Part shown: positions 20,639 through 30,446 of the stretch, piece after piece | Numbering within the stretch: the first letter of the stretch is position 1 | Layout of the letters: each line of letters starts with the position of its first letter | Assembly (NCBI RefSeq): GCF_000281895.1 | Contig: NZ_CM001558.1 | Coordinates: 5,336,556 to 5,400,555, forward strand | Length of the DNA stretch: 64,000 nt | Source: Pseudomonas fluorescens Q2-87 | GTDB taxonomy: Bacteria; Pseudomonadota; Gammaproteobacteria; Pseudomonadales; Pseudomonadaceae | Direction: 5' to 3' | Position numbers and translations under genes: made by a program | Notes under the pieces: model-generated | Database searches by the model: none | What the model was told of the DNA's origin: nothing | Seen by the model: only the letters and a program-made list of their open reading frames with translations

Positions 20639-21784
20639 TCAAACCTGTGCGATCCACTTGCGATGGGTATGGATCGACATCAAGACCCCAAACGCTGACA
20701 GTAGTGTCACCAGCGAAGTTCCTCCGTAGCTAATGAAGGGCAACGGCACCCCCACCACCGGCAACAGGCCACTGACCATACCGATGTTGACGAAAACATA
20801 AACAAAAAACGTCATGGTCAGGCTGCCCGCCAGCAACTTGCCGAACAACGTCTGGGCCTGGGCGGTAATCACCAGGCCCCGGCCGATCAGCAACAGGTAG
20901 ATCAGCAGCAGCACGCAAATGCCCACCAGGCCGAACTCCTCGCCCATCACCGCGATGATGAAGTCGGTGTGGCTTTCCGGCAAAAAGTCCAGGTGCGACT
21001 GGGTGCCCATCAGCCAGCCCTTGCCGAACACCCCGCCGGAACCGATGGCCGCCTTGGACTGGATGATGTTCCAGCCGGTGCCCAGCGGATCGCTCTCCGG
21101 GTCGAGGAACGTGAGGATGCGCTGCTTCTGGTAGTCGTGCATCACGAAGTACCACATGGCCACCGACACCGGTACGGCAATGGCGACTACGCTGAGAATC
21201 CAGCGCCAGCGCAACCCGCCCATGAACAGCACGAAGGCGCCGCCGGCCAGGATCAGCAGCGACGTGCCAAGGTCCGGCTGGCGCACGATCAGGATGAACG
21301 GGATGCCGATCAGCAACAGGCTGATGCACACATGCTTGAGCTGCGGCGGCAAGGTGCGCTTGGACAGGTACCAGGCGATGGTCGCCGGCATGATGATCTT
21401 GAGGAATTCCGAAGGCTGGAAGCGAATCACCCCGGGGATGTTGATCCAGCGGGTGGCGCCCATGGCGTTGTGGCCCATCACGTCCACCACCACCAGCAGG
21501 CTCACGCCCACGACATAGGCCAGCGGCACCCAGCGCGCCATGAAGCGCGGCTCGAGCTGGGCGATGACGATCATCGACACCAGGCCGATGCCGAACGAAG
21601 TGGCTTGCTTGATCAGCAAATCCCAACTCTTGCCGCTGGCCGAATACAGCACGAACAGACTGCCGGCGGCCAGGATCAGCAACAGGATCAGCAGCGGGCC
21701 GTCAATGTGCATGCGCTGCAACAGCGTGGCACGCCGACGCATCACGTCTTCGCTGGAGAGGATCCGGTCGAAATTATTCTTCAC
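20639..21784 (-). CDS. rodA: rod-shape glycosyltransferase RodA (SEDS)
   Basis: RodA is the SEDS peptidoglycan polymerase that works with PBP2 in lateral wall elongation. The 381-residue product has about ten membrane helices and the SEDS signatures RWINIPGVIRFQPSEFLKI, the DPLGTGWNIIQSKAAIGSGG loop and PLPFISYGGTSL. The start is a GTG at 21784 (VKNNFDRILSSEDVMRRR), which overlaps the 3' end of mrdA by 11 bases; the longer frame to 21889 lies inside mrdA. Confidence 0.96.
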   Translation of the reverse strand: MKNNFDRILSSEDVMRRRATLLQRMHIDGPLLILLLILAAGSLFVLYSASGKSWDLLIKQATSFGIGLVSMIVIAQLEPRFMARWVPLAYVVGVSLLVVVDVMGHNAMGATRWINIPGVIRFQPSEFLKIIMPATIAWYLSKRTLPPQLKHVCISLLLIGIPFILIVRQPDLGTSLLILAGGAFVLFMGGLRWRWILSVVAIAVPVSVAMWYFVMHDYQKQRILTFLDPESDPLGTGWNIIQSKAAIGSGGVFGKGWLMGTQSHLDFLPESHTDFIIAVMGEEFGLVGICVLLLIYLLLIGRGLVITAQAQTLFGKLLAGSLTMTFFVYVFVNIGMVSGLLPVVGVPLPFISYGGTSLVTLLSAFGVLMSIHTHRKWIAQV

Positions 21785-23669
21785 GGGCCGTAGCCTCCGC
21801 AGTGGTGGGGCTTGCGTATTCCGGCTTGAGCTGGCCGTGCTCATCCAGCAACCAGGCGTCCATGACCTGACGCACCACCGGAGCCGCAACGCCGGAACCG
21901 GACTCGCCGTTCTCGACCATCACCGCCACGACAATCTTCGGGTTGTCGGCCGGGGCGAAGCCGACGAACAAGGCGTGGTCGCGGTGGCGTTCCTGAACCT
22001 TGGAGCGGTCGTATTTCTCGCCCTGTTTGATCGCGACGACCTGGGCCGTACCGCTCTTGCCGGCAATTCGGTAGGGCGAGCCGATGGCTGCCTTGCGAGC
22101 GGTGCCTCGGGCGCCGTGCATCACTTGCTGCATGCCGTTGTTGACCTTCTGCCAGTCCGACGGGTTGCGCAGGATGATGTCCGGCATCGGGTCCGGGTCC
22201 ACCGGTTTCTGCCCTTCGATGGTCTTGGCCAAGTGCGGGCGATACCACTTGCCCTTGCTCGCCACCAGCGCCGTGGCTTGGGCCAGCTGCAAAGGCGTGG
22301 CCTGCATGTAGCCCTGGCCGATCCCCAAAATCAGGGTTTCACCTGGGAACCAGGCCTGGCGCCGGGTGGCGCGCTTCCATTCCCGAGACGGCATCAGGCC
22401 GGGCGATTCTTCGAACATGTCCAGGGAGACTTTCTGGCCGATGCCGAACTTGCCCAGGTACGACGACAGTCGGTCGATTCCCAGCTTATGGGCCAGGTCA
22501 TAGAAGTAGGTGTCGTTGGAACGCATGATCGCCGTTTCCAGGTCCACATAGCCGTCGCCGGTGCGGTTCCAGTTGCGGTACTTGTGGTCATAGTTCGGCA
22601 GTTGGTAGTAGCCGGGATCGAAGACCCGGCTCGACGCGGTCACCACGCCGGAGTCCAGCCCGGCAATCGCCACGGCCGGCTTGATGGTCGAGCCCGGCGG
22701 ATAGAGGCCGCGCAGCACCCGGTTGAACAGCGGCCGGTCGATGGAATCGCGCAGCTCGGCGTAGGCCCTGAAGCTGATGCCGGTGACGAACAGGTTCGGG
22801 TCGAAACTCGGCTGACTGACCATCGCCAGCACCTCGCCGGTGTTCGGATCCAGCGCCACCACAGCGCCACGGCGCCCGCCCAGCGCCGCTTCGGCGGCCT
22901 CTTGCAGCTTGATGTCCAGGCTCAGGACGATGTCCTTGCCGGGAATCGGATCGGTACGCTTGAGGACCCGCAAGACGCGCCCGCGGGCGTTGGTCTCGAC
23001 CTCTTCGTAACCCACCTGCCCGTGCAATTCGGGCTCGTAGAAACGCTCGATGCCGGTCTTGCCGATATGGTGGGTGCCGCTGTAATTGACCGGATCGAGA
23101 GTCTTGAGCTCTTTCTCGTTGATCCGTCCCATGTAGCCCACCGAGTGGGCGAAGTGTGGCCCCTGGGGATAATGCCGCACCAGTTGCGCCACCACCTCGA
23201 CGCCGGGCAGGCGGAACTGGTTCACGGCGATCAGGGCGATCTGTTCTTCAGTCAGCTCGAACAGGATCGGCACCGGCTCGAATGGCCGGCGCCCCTGGCG
23301 CATGCGCTTCTCGAAGATCGCCCGGTCCTCGGGGGTCAGTTGCAGCACTTCGACGATCACATCGAGCACCTGCTGCCAGTCGCCGGAGCGTTCGCGGGTC
23401 ATGCTCAGGCTGAAGCTGGGCCGGTTATCCGCCACCACCACGCCGTTGCGGTCGAAAATGAGCCCGCGGGTCGGCGGAATCGGTTGCACATGCACTCGAT
23501 TGTTTTCCGACAGCGTCGAGTGATACTCGTACTGGATCACCTGGAGGAAATACAACCGCGCGATCAGCACGCCGATCAGCGTCACCACCGTTATAGCGCC
23601 GAACACGACGCGGCCTCGCACCAGGCGGGCGTCTTTTTCGTGGTCCTTGATGCGGATCGGCTGGGGCAT
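21774..23669 (-). CDS. mrdA: penicillin-binding protein 2
   Basis: PBP2 is the class B transpeptidase of the elongasome and the partner of RodA. The 631-residue product has a short cytoplasmic tail, one membrane helix (about residues 21-43), a dimerisation domain, and a transpeptidase domain with the acylated Ser327 in PPGSTIKP and KSGTAQVV. The start is ATG 23669 (MPQPIRIKDHEKD). It sits ten bases after rlmH and overlaps rodA, forming an rsfS-rlmH-mrdA-rodA-mltB-rlpA operon. Confidence 0.97.
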   Translation of the reverse strand: MPQPIRIKDHEKDARLVRGRVVFGAITVVTLIGVLIARLYFLQVIQYEYHSTLSENNRVHVQPIPPTRGLIFDRNGVVVADNRPSFSLSMTRERSGDWQQVLDVIVEVLQLTPEDRAIFEKRMRQGRRPFEPVPILFELTEEQIALIAVNQFRLPGVEVVAQLVRHYPQGPHFAHSVGYMGRINEKELKTLDPVNYSGTHHIGKTGIERFYEPELHGQVGYEEVETNARGRVLRVLKRTDPIPGKDIVLSLDIKLQEAAEAALGGRRGAVVALDPNTGEVLAMVSQPSFDPNLFVTGISFRAYAELRDSIDRPLFNRVLRGLYPPGSTIKPAVAIAGLDSGVVTASSRVFDPGYYQLPNYDHKYRNWNRTGDGYVDLETAIMRSNDTYFYDLAHKLGIDRLSSYLGKFGIGQKVSLDMFEESPGLMPSREWKRATRRQAWFPGETLILGIGQGYMQATPLQLAQATALVASKGKWYRPHLAKTIEGQKPVDPDPMPDIILRNPSDWQKVNNGMQQVMHGARGTARKAAIGSPYRIAGKSGTAQVVAIKQGEKYDRSKVQERHRDHALFVGFAPADNPKIVVAVMVENGESGSGVAAPVVRQVMDAWLLDEHGQLKPEYASPTTAEATAREE

Positions 23670-23679
23670 GAGGGCAGGA

Positions 23680-24147
23680 TTACTTGTGGTAAGGGTGCCC
23701 GGACAGGACTGTCCAGGCACGATACAACTGTTCGCCGATCAGGATCCGCACCAGTGGGTGCGGCAACGTCAACGGCGACAACGACCAGCGCTGATCGGCC
23801 CGGGCACAGACTTCCGGCGCCAGCCCTTCCGGGCCACCGACCATGAAATTGACCGTGCGCGAGTCCAATCGCCAGCGATCGAGCTCCACCGCCAGTTGCT
23901 CGGTGCTCCAGGGCTTGCCATGGACTTCGAGGGTGACGATCCGCTCGTTCGGCCCGACCTTGGCCAGCATGGCCTCGCCTTCCTGGCGGATAAAGCGCGC
24001 CACGTCGGCGTTCTTGCCACGGGTATTGAGCGGAATTTCCACCAGTTCCAGCGCCAGCTCGGACGGAAGACGCTTGGCATATTCATGCCAGCCTTCTTCC
24101 ACCCATTTGGGCATGCGAGAACCGACGGCGATCAGGCGCAGTCGCAC
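23680..24147 (-). CDS. rlmH: 23S rRNA pseudouridine-1915 N3-methyltransferase
   Basis: RlmH is a SPOUT methyltransferase that modifies pseudouridine 1915 in helix 69 of 23S rRNA on 70S ribosomes. The 155-residue product has the family ending ([20 protein letters not shown]) and the SAM-binding knot block [13 protein letters not shown]. The start is a GTG at 24147, matching the MKLQLVAVG-type start of E. coli RlmH. It lies directly downstream of rsfS. Confidence 0.96.
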   Translation of the reverse strand: MRLRLIAVGSRMPKWVEEGWHEYAKRLPSELALELVEIPLNTRGKNADVARFIRQEGEAMLAKVGPNERIVTLEVHGKPWSTEQLAVELDRWRLDSRTVNFMVGGPEGLAPEVCARADQRWSLSPLTLPHPLVRILIGEQLYRAWTVLSGHPYHK

Positions 24148-24156
24148 AGCGAACCC

Positions 24157-24651
24157 TTATTGCTGGTCTTTGTTGAGCTTGGTGAAATGCTCATGGGTGT
24201 TTTCCGGGCTGTGGTGCGCAGCGCTCGCCGAACGGCTCTGCTCGGCACCGGCCCACAGGCGCTCCAGGTCATAGAACTGGCGCGCCGAGGCGGTCATCAT
24301 GTGGACGATGACGTCGTCCATATCCAGCAACACCCAGTCGCTGTCGCCCTTGCCTTCTTCACCCAGCGGCTTGACGCCTTGGGCCTTGACCGCTTCGCGG
24401 ACCTTGTCCAGCATCGCGCCGATCTGGCGGTTGGAGGTACCGGTGGCGATGATCATGTAGTCCGTGATGCTCTGCTTTTCACGAACGTCGATCACCTGGA
24501 TGTCCTGGGCCTTGACGTCTTCCAGGGCCGCTACGGCAACCTTGACCAGTTCTTCACCGACCAGTGCCACGCCGGTATGAACTTCCACGGGCAGCGGGGC
24601 GCTTTTGAACGTGCCTTTGCGCTTTACTTTGTTTACGTCTTTGTCAGTCAT
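24157..24651 (-). CDS. rsfS: ribosomal silencing factor RsfS
   Basis: RsfS binds L14 on the 50S subunit and blocks subunit joining under starvation. The 164-residue product contains the DUF143 core (about residues 35-135), with KQSITDYMIIATGTSNRQI and DWVLLDMDDVIVHMMT. An extra charged N-terminal extension and a Ser/His-rich tail lie outside the core. It follows nadD by about 70 bases and precedes rlmH by 9. Confidence 0.95.
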   Translation of the reverse strand: MTDKDVNKVKRKGTFKSAPLPVEVHTGVALVGEELVKVAVAALEDVKAQDIQVIDVREKQSITDYMIIATGTSNRQIGAMLDKVREAVKAQGVKPLGEEGKGDSDWVLLDMDDVIVHMMTASARQFYDLERLWAGAEQSRSASAAHHSPENTHEHFTKLNKDQQ

Positions 24652-24722
24652 ATAAAACTCGTTTTGCTCGTATGTTCGGGCGCTTCGCTACACGCATTCA
24701 CGTGCCTTGAAGCGCACCTTTT

Positions 24723-25439
24723 TCAGTTCGACGCACGGTAAAGCCCGTGCGCATCGATGTAGGCCAGGACCGCGTCGGGCACCAGGAAACGTACCGACTT
24801 ACCGCTGGCCAGCAGTTGACGGATCTGGGTGGCGGATACCGCGAGCGGCGTCTGCCAGACGAATGCAATCTGTCCGCTCGGCCCTTTGAGGGCCAGCGGG
24901 TCGCTCACCGAGCGTGCCGCCAGCAGGTTGCGCAAGGCATCCGGCGGCTCGCTGTCGGCATCCGGGCGTTGCAGCACCAGGATGTGGCAATGCTGGAGCA
25001 ACTCTTCCCAGCGATGCCAAGTGGGCAGGCCGCAAAATGCGTCCCAGCCCAGAAGCAGAAAAACCTGGGCATCAGCGGCCAGCTCGGCACGCATCAGCTC
25101 CAGGGTATCAATGGTGTAGGACGGCTTGTCCCGCTGCAATTCGCGGGCGTCCACCACCAACGGCGCCACACCGGCCACCGCGCACTCGACCATTGCCAGG
25201 CGATCCTGCGCCGACACCTGCGGCGTGTTCCGATGCGGCGGCCTGGCGCTGGGCGTCAGGCGCAACTCATCGAGGGCCAGGGCGTCAGCGGCCTCCAGCG
25301 CACCGCGCAAGTGCCCGATATGCACCGGGTCGAACGTGCCGCCCAGGATACCGATGCGCCGGGGCGGGGTTGTCGTCACTGCGGCTGACGGGTCGAGGTC
25401 GCCCAAGTCAGGCCGGCTCCTGTCCGCGCAACTGGCCAT
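24723..25439 (-). CDS. nadD: nicotinate-nucleotide adenylyltransferase
   Basis: NadD adenylates nicotinate mononucleotide to deamido-NAD in NAD synthesis. The product (about 238 residues) has the nucleotidyltransferase motif [11 protein letters not shown] and the C-terminal SATQIR block. The start is uncertain. ATG 25439 overlaps the end of proA by 32 bases and gives an extra N-terminal tail of about 20 residues, while a GTG at 25379, just after the proA stop, gives a start ([12 protein letters not shown]) closer to the conserved domain. Neither has a clear RBS. Confidence 0.93.
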   Translation of the reverse strand: MASCADRSRPDLGDLDPSAAVTTTPPRRIGILGGTFDPVHIGHLRGALEAADALALDELRLTPSARPPHRNTPQVSAQDRLAMVECAVAGVAPLVVDARELQRDKPSYTIDTLELMRAELAADAQVFLLLGWDAFCGLPTWHRWEELLQHCHILVLQRPDADSEPPDALRNLLAARSVSDPLALKGPSGQIAFVWQTPLAVSATQIRQLLASGKSVRFLVPDAVLAYIDAHGLYRASN

Positions 25440-26679
25440 CACCGACCACGATGTACTTCTCGCAGGTCAGGCCTTCGAGGCCCACCGGGCCGCGGGCGTG
25501 CAGCTTATCAGTAGAAATGCCGATCTCGGCACCCAATCCGTATTCAAAGCCATCGGCGAAACAGGTCGGGGTGTTGATCATCACCGACGCCGAGTCCACT
25601 TCGGCCACGAAACGCCGGGTTTCACCCTGGTGTTCGCTGACGATGGCGTCGGTGTGGTGCGAGCCATGGCGGTTGATGTGCTCGATGGCCTGGTCCAGCC
25701 CGTCGACCACGCGGATCGACAGGATCGGCGCGAGGTACTCGGTGTTCCAGTCTTCTTCAGTGGCGGTCACAGCGTCGATAATCGCCCGGGTACGCTCGCA
25801 ACCACGCAGCTCGACGCCTTTTTCGCGGAACTGGGCGGCCATCGGCGGCAGGAAGTCCTGGGCGACGGCTTGGTCCACCAGCAACGTTTCCATCGCACCG
25901 CAGATGCCATAACGATAGGTCTTGGCGTTGAAGGCGATGCGCTGGGCCTTCGGCAGTTCGGCGTGGGCGCTGACATAGACGTGGCAGATGCCGTCCAAGT
26001 GCTTGATCACCGGCACGCGGGCGTCGCGGCTGACCCGTTCGATCAGGCCCTTGCCACCGCGCGGGACGATGACGTCGACGAACTCGGGCATAGTGATCAG
26101 CGCACCGACGGCGGCGCGATCAGTGGTTTCCACCACTTGCACCACGGCGGCCGGCAGGTTGGCCTCGGCCAGGCCGCGCTGGATGCAGGCGGCAATGGCG
26201 CGGTTGGAATGAATCGCCTCGGAGCCGCCACGCAGGATGGTCGCGTTGCCGGACTTCAGGCACAGGCTTGCGGCGTCGATGGTCACGTTCGGCCGTGATT
26301 CGTAGATGATCCCGACCACACCCAGGGGTACGCGCATTTTGCCAACCTGAATGCCCGACGGCCGGTAGCTCATGTCACGGATCGCGCCGATCGGATCCGG
26401 CAGCGCCGCGACCTGACGCAGACCGACGATCATGCCGTCGATACGCGCCGGGGTCAGCGCCAGGCGCTCGAGCATGGCCGGTTCCAGGCCATTGGCCCGG
26501 CCGGCGGCCAGGTCCAGTTCGTTGGCGGCGGTCAACTCGGCGCGAGCAGCGTCCAGCGCATTGGCGGCGGCTTGCAAGGCGCGGTTTTTCTGCGCGGTGC
26601 TGGCACGGCCGATGATGCGCGACGCTTCGCGAGCGGCGCGACCCAGGCGGGTCATGTAGTCAAGAACGGACTCAGTCAT
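25408..26679 (-). CDS. proA: gamma-glutamyl phosphate reductase
   Basis: ProA reduces gamma-glutamyl phosphate to glutamate semialdehyde in proline synthesis. The 423-residue product is an ALDH-fold enzyme with the catalytic cysteine in [14 protein letters not shown] and the end block [17 protein letters not shown]. The length is normal. It is first in the minus-strand run proA-nadD-rsfS-rlmH-mrdA and is divergent from the mpg gene. Confidence 0.96.
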   Translation of the reverse strand: MTESVLDYMTRLGRAAREASRIIGRASTAQKNRALQAAANALDAARAELTAANELDLAAGRANGLEPAMLERLALTPARIDGMIVGLRQVAALPDPIGAIRDMSYRPSGIQVGKMRVPLGVVGIIYESRPNVTIDAASLCLKSGNATILRGGSEAIHSNRAIAACIQRGLAEANLPAAVVQVVETTDRAAVGALITMPEFVDVIVPRGGKGLIERVSRDARVPVIKHLDGICHVYVSAHAELPKAQRIAFNAKTYRYGICGAMETLLVDQAVAQDFLPPMAAQFREKGVELRGCERTRAIIDAVTATEEDWNTEYLAPILSIRVVDGLDQAIEHINRHGSHHTDAIVSEHQGETRRFVAEVDSASVMINTPTCFADGFEYGLGAEIGISTDKLHARGPVGLEGLTCEKYIVVGDGQLRGQEPA

Positions 26680-26865
26680 GGTCTGTGTGGTCTTGGCAAA
26701 GAGGAAAGCGGCAGATTATAGCTGTCGTAACCCTGGACTAACAGCATGGACTCACGGTGGTGACCGGCGGAGGAGCAAATCCTTGGGAAATTGTCACTGT
26801 TCAGCGGCGATTAAGCTTTCCATTGCTATCATCGCGCTTCCTTTGGCCGCTCCTCATCCATCGAC

Positions 26866-27546
26866 ATGACCGACTCACCTCGTCCGCCGAACGCCCTGCC
26901 CCACGCTTTTTTCGATCGCGATGCCCAAGTGCTCGCCCGGGACCTGCTGGGCAAAGTCATCCGCCACAAAGTCGGCGATTTGTGGCTGAGTGCGCGAATC
27001 ATCGAGACCGAAGCGTATTACTTCGCCGAAAAGGGCAGCCACGCCTCGCTGGGCTACACAGAAAAACGCAAGGCTTTGTTTCTGGATGGCGGCCACATCT
27101 ATATGTACTACGCCCGGGGCGGCGATTCGTTGAACTTCAGCGCCCAGGGCCCAGGCAACGCGGTGCTGATCAAATCGGCGTATCCGTGGGTCGATAGCAT
27201 CAGCGGCCCGGCGAGCCTGGCGCAGATGCTGTTGAACAACCCCGACGCCCAAGGGCGGCCGCGCACACCGCAGAAGCTCTGCGCCGGCCAGACCTTGCTG
27301 TGCAAGGCGTTGGGGCTGAAAGTGCCAGACTGGGACGCCAAACGCTTCGACCCCGAGCGCTTGCTGGTGGAAGACGTGGACGTGCCGACAGTCAACGTGA
27401 TCCAGACCACCCGCCTGGGCATCCCCCTGGGCCGGGACGAACATCTGCTCTATCGCTTCGTCGACGCGGCCTACGCACCGTGGTGCACCCGCAACCCATT
27501 ACGTCGTGGGCAGGTCGAAGGGCGCGATTATTTTTTGCTGCCCTGA
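26866..27546 (+). CDS. 3-methyladenine DNA glycosylase (AAG/MPG family)
   Basis: This 226-residue protein belongs to the AAG/MPG family (PF02245), which excises alkylated and deaminated purines. Visible blocks are LARDLLGKVIRHK, RIIETEAYY (substrate pocket and catalytic Glu) and the closing RFVDAAYAPWCTRNP. It is divergent from proA and followed by a REP doublet. Residues outside the core are typical for the bacterial proteins, so I see no reason to doubt function. Confidence 0.92.
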   Translation: MTDSPRPPNALPHAFFDRDAQVLARDLLGKVIRHKVGDLWLSARIIETEAYYFAEKGSHASLGYTEKRKALFLDGGHIYMYYARGGDSLNFSAQGPGNAVLIKSAYPWVDSISGPASLAQMLLNNPDAQGRPRTPQKLCAGQTLLCKALGLKVPDWDAKRFDPERLLVEDVDVPTVNVIQTTRLGIPLGRDEHLLYRFVDAAYAPWCTRNPLRRGQVEGRDYFLLP

Positions 27547-27564
27547 TGAAATACCGCATCCCCC

Positions 27565-27653
27565 TGTGGGAGCGGGCTTGCTCGCGAATGCGGTGTGTCA
27601 GTTGACATTGATTTATCTGACACACCGCATTCGCGAGCAAGCCCGCTCCCACA
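27565..27653. repeat. REP pair (GTGGGAGCGGGC family)
   Basis: Two inverted REP units lie between the mpg gene and the DedA-PAP2 gene. A degraded half-unit follows at about 27690-27705. Confidence 0.9.
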
Positions 27654-27746
27654 GTTTGAATCTTCAGTAATCTTGAATTTTCATTCACAGCAGGCTCGCT
27701 CACACAGAAAACTGCATGCCGATCAATATTCAATGGAGTTGTCTTT

Positions 27747-29063
27747 ATGGGCCCATGGCTCGATAGCATCACCGGCTGGCTGAGCGTCAACCCGCAATGG
27801 CTGGCGGTGGCGGTGTTCATTGTTGCCTGTGTGGAGTGCCTGGCCATTGCCGGGTTGATCGTGCCCGGCACCGTGATGCTGTTCGCCATCGCCGTGCTGG
27901 CCGGCAGCGGTGCGCTGTCCCTGGGAGAGACGTTGCTGCTCGGCCTGCTCGGCGGTCTGCTGGGGGACCTGATTTCATATTTCCTGGGCCGGAACTTCCA
28001 CCAGAACATCCGCCGCCTGCCAGGCCTGCGCCAGCATCCCGAATGGATGAGCGCGGCGGAAAGCTATTTCCAGCGCTACGGTATCGCCAGCCTGCTGGTC
28101 GGCCGTTTTATCGGCCCGCTAAGACCGATGCTGCCGATGGTGGCTGGGATGTGCGACATGCCGTTCCCGCGCTTCGCCGCCGTCAGCCTGTTGGCCGCAA
28201 CCGGCTGGACCGTGGCTTACCTGCTGCCGGGCTGGGCCACGGGTGCAGCGTTCCGGCTGCCGTTGCCCGAGGGTTTCTGGCCCCAGGCCGGTGTCGTCAT
28301 CGGCAGTATCGCGGTGATGCTCGGCTTGAGCGTCAACAGCAGCCTACGGCGTCATCGCCATGCCTCCGCGCTGATCGCAGGCATTGGCCTGGTCATCCTG
28401 ATCGGGTTGTTCATCGGCTTTCGCTACCTGACCGCCTTCGACCAAGGTTTGGTGGCCCTGGTCCAGGAGCATCGCAGCCCGACGATGGACGAAATCGCCG
28501 TGACCTTCACGCTGATCGGCGAATTCCGCAACATGCTGATCTTCAGCGCCCTGCTGACCGCCCTGCTGCTGTTGGCGCGCCAATGGCGCCAGGCAATCTT
28601 CGCCGGCGGCACGATGCTGCTCACTTCCCTGGCCAACACCGGCAGCAAGCACTTCTTCGCCCGGGTGCGCCCGGAGATCCTGACCGACCCATTGACCAGC
28701 TACAGCATGCCCAGCGGCCATGCCTCCGGGGCGTTCGCGCTGTTCCTGAGCCTCGCCATCCTGGCCGGGCGTGGACAACCGCCACGGCTGCGCCTGACCT
28801 GGCTGCTGCTGGCCTGCTTGCCGGCGCTGGCGATTGCCTCGTCGCGGGTGTATCTGGGGGCCCATTGGCCAAGCGATGTCGTCGCCGGGGCCGTGCTCGC
28901 CGCCAGCGTCTGTGCCGCCGTCCTGTGGCTGAGCCAGCGCCAGGCGCCACTGCCGGCCATGCCGCCGAAAATCTGGTGGTTGATCCTGCCGGCGCTGGTG
29001 GCGGTGTTCAGCTTCTTTGCACTGCGGCACCTGCCGCATGCGATGTTGCGGTATGCCTATTGA
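27747..29063 (+). CDS. DedA-PAP2 fusion membrane protein
   Basis: The 438-residue polytopic protein joins an N-terminal DedA/SNARE-associated domain (about residues 1-175, with VGRFIGPLRPMLPMVAGM) to a C-terminal PAP2 lipid phosphatase domain. All three PAP2 signatures are present: KHFFARVRP, PSGHASGAF and SRVYLGAHWPSD. DedA proteins are linked to undecaprenyl-phosphate or phospholipid flipping and PAP2 enzymes to lipid pyrophosphate dephosphorylation. A combined lipid-carrier recycling role is plausible but not shown. A short REP palindrome follows. Confidence 0.88.
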   Translation: MGPWLDSITGWLSVNPQWLAVAVFIVACVECLAIAGLIVPGTVMLFAIAVLAGSGALSLGETLLLGLLGGLLGDLISYFLGRNFHQNIRRLPGLRQHPEWMSAAESYFQRYGIASLLVGRFIGPLRPMLPMVAGMCDMPFPRFAAVSLLAATGWTVAYLLPGWATGAAFRLPLPEGFWPQAGVVIGSIAVMLGLSVNSSLRRHRHASALIAGIGLVILIGLFIGFRYLTAFDQGLVALVQEHRSPTMDEIAVTFTLIGEFRNMLIFSALLTALLLLARQWRQAIFAGGTMLLTSLANTGSKHFFARVRPEILTDPLTSYSMPSGHASGAFALFLSLAILAGRGQPPRLRLTWLLLACLPALAIASSRVYLGAHWPSDVVAGAVLAASVCAAVLWLSQRQAPLPAMPPKIWWLILPALVAVFSFFALRHLPHAMLRYAY

Positions 29064-29084
29064 TGCCGAAGCGTTGGCGCCCCA

Positions 29085-29112
29085 TGTGGGAGCGGGCAAG
29101 CCCGCTCCCACA
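29085..29112. repeat. single palindromic REP
   Basis: TGTGGGAGCGGGC and its inverted copy are directly abutted, making a near-perfect 28-base palindrome between the convergent DedA-PAP2 and Lon-N genes. Confidence 0.85.
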
Positions 29113-29128
29113 GTAGGGACGGATGGAT

Positions 29129-29719
29129 TCAGGCGAACAGTTCGCCCTGCAACTCATCCAGCAAAGCCTGGATCGCATCCAGGCGCTGCTGGGGATCGTC
29201 GAGTTGCAGCAGGTCGATCTTGTCCAATTCATTGAACGGCAGCAGATAGGCCAGTTGATTGGCCAACGACTGCTGGCCGGTCGCTTCGGTGCCCATGTTC
29301 AGGGCTTCGACCATCGGGTGCTCGGCCAGGGCCTTGAGCAGCGCCACCAAGTCAGCGTCTTCATCCTGCAGCGGCTGTTCCGGCTCTTCCTCCAGCCACT
29401 CGACTTCAGCCACCGTCAACTGATCCGGCTGGACGCTGCTGCTGTGCACGATAAAACGCCGCCCGCCCTGCACGCGAATGCCCAGCAAGCCGTTTTCCTG
29501 CTGGGAAAAATCAGTGATACGCGCTTCACAACCGACCCGCGCATAGCCGTCGGGCGCGTTGCCGACTTCCTCGCCATCGAGAATGCACACCACGCCAAAC
29601 CCTTCGCCCTTTTTCATGCAGCGACCGATCATGTCGAGGTAACGCGCCTCGAAAATCTGCAAATCAAGCGTGCAGCCAGGAAACAGCACGGTGTTCAACG
29701 GGAAAAGCGGCAAGTTCAT
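29129..29719 (-). CDS. LON substrate-binding-domain protein
   Basis: The 196-residue protein consists only of the N-terminal (LAN, PF02190) domain of Lon protease. It opens with LPLFPLNTVLFPGCTLDLQI and has EARYLDMIGRCMKKGEGFGV, and lacks ATPase and protease parts. Stand-alone members are common in Pseudomonas and of unknown role, perhaps adaptor-like. It lies 10 bases after the lrgB stop and may be co-transcribed with lrgAB. Confidence 0.9.
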   Translation of the reverse strand: MNLPLFPLNTVLFPGCTLDLQIFEARYLDMIGRCMKKGEGFGVVCILDGEEVGNAPDGYARVGCEARITDFSQQENGLLGIRVQGGRRFIVHSSSVQPDQLTVAEVEWLEEEPEQPLQDEDADLVALLKALAEHPMVEALNMGTEATGQQSLANQLAYLLPFNELDKIDLLQLDDPQQRLDAIQALLDELQGELFA

Positions 29720-29729
29720 AACCAGTTCC

Positions 29730-30446
29730 TTAGACCGTCATCGACACCACCAACGGCAGCAATACCGCCGTGGCCACGCCCATCAGACTCATCGCCAGCG
29801 CCGCGAAGGCACCGGACTCCTCGCTTTCCTGCAGCGCCACCGACGTGCCCACCGCATGGGCCGTCAGCCCCAGGGCCATGCCCCGGGCTTCAGGACTATG
29901 GACACCGAGCTTGTTCAGAATGCTCGGGCCCAGAATCGCCCCGAGTACGCCGGTGATCAGCACAAATACCGCTGCCATGGCCGCCACGCCGCCAATCTGC
30001 TCAGCCACCAGCATGGCAATCGGCGAAGTCACCGACTTGGGCGCCATGGTCATCAGGATCATGTGTTCGGCGCCAAACGCCCAGCCCAGCGCCACCGCAG
30101 AGCCGGTGGCAAACACCCCGCCTATCACCAGCGTAGTAAAAATCGGCCAGAACAATTGCCGGATCCGTCGCAGATTCAAATACAACGGCACCGCCAGGGC
30201 AACCGTGGCCGGGCCCAGCAGGATGCTGAGAATCTCGGTGCTCTTGCGGTACTCGGCGTAGCTGATGCCGCAACCGACCAGCACGCCGATCAGCAGCACC
30301 ATGGACATCAGCACCGGTTGCAGGAACACCCAGCGGGTCTTCTCGAACGCCGCCAGCACCAGTTGGTAGGCGCCCAGGGTAATGCCGATGCCGAACAGCG
30401 GATGATGGATCACCGAACTCCATGCGCCTTGCCAGTCGAGGATCAT
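29730..30446 (-). CDS. lrgB: LrgB/CidB-family membrane protein
   Basis: The 238-residue protein has about seven membrane segments and the LrgB block APKSVTSPIAMLVAEQIGG. The family works with LrgA in holin-like control of murein hydrolase export or, as shown in some bacteria, pyruvate uptake. Its ATG overlaps the lrgA stop (ATGA type), so the pair is translationally coupled. Whether it acts in autolysis or transport here cannot be told. Confidence 0.92.
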   Translation of the reverse strand: MILDWQGAWSSVIHHPLFGIGITLGAYQLVLAAFEKTRWVFLQPVLMSMVLLIGVLVGCGISYAEYRKSTEILSILLGPATVALAVPLYLNLRRIRQLFWPIFTTLVIGGVFATGSAVALGWAFGAEHMILMTMAPKSVTSPIAMLVAEQIGGVAAMAAVFVLITGVLGAILGPSILNKLGVHSPEARGMALGLTAHAVGTSVALQESEESGAFAALAMSLMGVATAVLLPLVVSMTV

